NCBI GenBank assembly: GCA_021323495.1
Contig: JAJQJO010000221.1
Location: 1 to 6,520 of the forward strand
Direction of reading: 5' to 3'
DNA: 6,520 nucleotides
Origin: Cellvibrio sp.
GTDB taxonomy: Bacteria > Pseudomonadota > Gammaproteobacteria > Pseudomonadales > Cellvibrionaceae
Below are positions 5,580 through 6,520 of this stretch, piece after piece. Under the pieces are notes generated by a model. The model worked only from the letters and a program-made list of their open reading frames with translations, ran no database searches and was not told where the DNA came from. Numbering within the stretch: position 1 is the stretch's first letter; each line of letters opens with the position of its first letter. The translations under genes and the position numbers were made by a program.

Positions 5580-6520
5580 ATGCGGCGTTTGTTATACGTG
5601 TTATTAGCGGTCACCATGGGATTAGCGGCTCATCTGGTGAATGCCAAGGTGTACAAAGGCGCAGAGGTTTATAGCAATGATGCCTATGTCTATGGCCGCT
5701 ATGAAATACGCATGCGCGTCGCCAATGCCAGCGGTGTTTTATCCACTTTCTTCACCTACAAAAACGGTTCGGAAGTGGGCAATACTTTTTGGGAAGAAAT
5801 CGATATCGAAGTATTCGGTAAAAATAATGCCACGCAATGGCAGAGCAATATTATTCTCGGCAGTTCGCGCCCCACGCTCCAGGCGGAGCAAACCCACACC
5901 GCCAATGCCTCACTCGCCGATGCCTACCACACCTATGTAGTGGAGTGGACACCGGATTACGTCGCCTGGTTTTTGGATGGCGTAGAAGTGCGCCGCATCA
6001 CCGGCACCAGCACGGTTACCAGCCTCACTAATGCACAGTCATTGCGTTTTAATTTGTGGTCGTCCGAGTCAGTGCCCTGGGTCGGCGCCTGGGATGAAAG
6101 CGTTTTGCCGGTTTATCAATTTATCAATTACATCGACTACAAAACTTACAACACTACCACCAACACATTTGAAGCTGGCTGGCGCGATGATTTCAATAAT
6201 TTTGACACCAGCCGCTGGGGCAAAGCTAATTGGAGTTTTGATACCAACCGCGTCGATTTTGCGCCGGAAAATGCGGTGGTAAAAGACGGTATTTTGATAC
6301 TCGCATTAACCAAAGAAAACGCCACCGGATTTAGCGGCACACCACCAGCCGATGAACCCGCCAGTAACTCCAGTTCCAGTTCAACCGCTGTTTCAAGTCC
6401 AGCGGCAAGCTCAAGTGCAGCGAGCAGCATTGCGACGAGTCTTGCAGCGAGCTCGGTCGCGGCAGCGACTTCATCAGTCGCCAGGTCCAGGGCAACCAGC
6501 GGTGGATCAGGTGGGGGTGG
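5580..6520 (+). CDS. second circularly permuted GH16 beta-glucanase, 3' end outside the window
   Basis: An ATG at 5580, eight bases after GAGG, opens a frame that stays open to the window edge (313 full codons). It has a signal peptide to about Ala22 (RRLLYVLLAVTMGLAAHLVNA), then a GH16 domain (about 23-252) with WEEIDIE at 71-77, making Glu73 the nucleophile and Glu77 the acid/base by family analogy. The order of strands is permuted as in the upstream gene: FNNFDTSRWGKANWSFDTNR through LILALT lies at about 205-244, at the end of the domain. Aligned without gaps to the neighbour from KVYKGAE to TPPAD, it shares 153 of 236 residues by hand count. After TPPAD comes a long Ser/Ala-rich linker (about 259-307) and then a Gly run (GGSGGGG). 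Another module, probably carbohydrate-binding, should follow outside the window. It is secreted and probably cleaves mixed-linkage glucan, perhaps with a different binding module from its neighbour. Confidence 0.9.
   Translation, partial: MRRLLYVLLAVTMGLAAHLVNAKVYKGAEVYSNDAYVYGRYEIRMRVANASGVLSTFFTYKNGSEVGNTFWEEIDIEVFGKNNATQWQSNIILGSSRPTLQAEQTHTANASLADAYHTYVVEWTPDYVAWFLDGVEVRRITGTSTVTSLTNAQSLRFNLWSSESVPWVGAWDESVLPVYQFINYIDYKTYNTTTNTFEAGWRDDFNNFDTSRWGKANWSFDTNRVDFAPENAVVKDGILILALTKENATGFSGTPPADEPASNSSSSSTAVSSPAASSSAASSIATSLAASSVAAATSSVARSRATSGGSGGG
6354..6520 (+). repeat. low-complexity Ser/Ala then Gly linker coding region
   Basis: Codons from about residue 259 of the second glucanase encode a tract dominated by Ser and Ala (NSSSSST, AASSSAASS, LAASSVAAATSS) that turns into GGSGGGG at the window edge. 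Serine is encoded by a mix of AGC, AGT, TCA, TCC and TCG, so this is not a simple DNA microsatellite. Flexible linkers of this sort join modules in enzymes of Cellvibrio and related degraders. Confidence 0.7.

Noticed and set aside
5641..6282. Plus-strand frames in other phases inside the second glucanase
   Set aside because: The frame from 5580 gives an unbroken GH16 domain matching the upstream paralogue, so the other phases are shadows.

Overview
The window looks like a stretch of chromosome from a Cellvibrio-like marine or soil gammaproteobacterium that degrades polysaccharides. That assignment is an inference. It rests on secreted GH16 glucanases with Ser/Gly-rich linkers and a CBM6 module, Gram-negative outer-membrane beta-barrel proteins, moderate GC content, and a REP-like palindromic element. 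No rRNA, tRNA, CRISPR array or transposase gene is visible.

Layout: (1) Positions 2-136 hold the last 44 codons of a plus-strand gene that ends in Tyr-Tyr, as outer-membrane barrels do. (2) Positions 137-368 lie between convergent genes and carry a 120-bp palindromic element bounded by an 11-bp perfect inverted repeat. (3) A small minus-strand membrane protein of unknown function follows (369-635). (4) A minus-strand cluster runs from 4050 down to 858: ECF sigma factor, RskA-type anti-sigma factor, secreted leucine-rich-repeat protein, and alginate-export-like outer-membrane barrel. Its genes overlap by 19 bp or are spaced by 34 and 16 bp, so it reads as one operon. (5) A 245-bp divergent control region (4051-4295) contains a perfect 13-bp inverted repeat. 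(6) Two tandem plus-strand genes encode secreted GH16 beta-glucanases. The first (4296-5483) is complete and carries a CBM6, followed by an intrinsic terminator. The second (5580 onward) runs off the window inside a Ser/Ala/Gly linker.

The most notable observation is that both glucanases are circularly permuted. The catalytic EIDIE strand lies about 50 residues after the signal peptide, while the strands that begin an ordinary Bacillus-type lichenase sit at the C-terminal end of the domain. This is the arrangement known from the Fibrobacter succinogenes 1,3-1,4-beta-glucanase, which I recall as a natural circular permutant. The two copies align without gaps over 236 residues, with 153 identities by hand count (about 65%), so they arose by duplication after the permutation.

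Working model (inference): the sigma/anti-sigma pair senses an envelope signal and controls the LRR protein and the barrel, while the divergent glucanases cleave mixed-linkage glucan outside the cell. Whether the sigma factor also controls the glucanases cannot be decided from the sequence.
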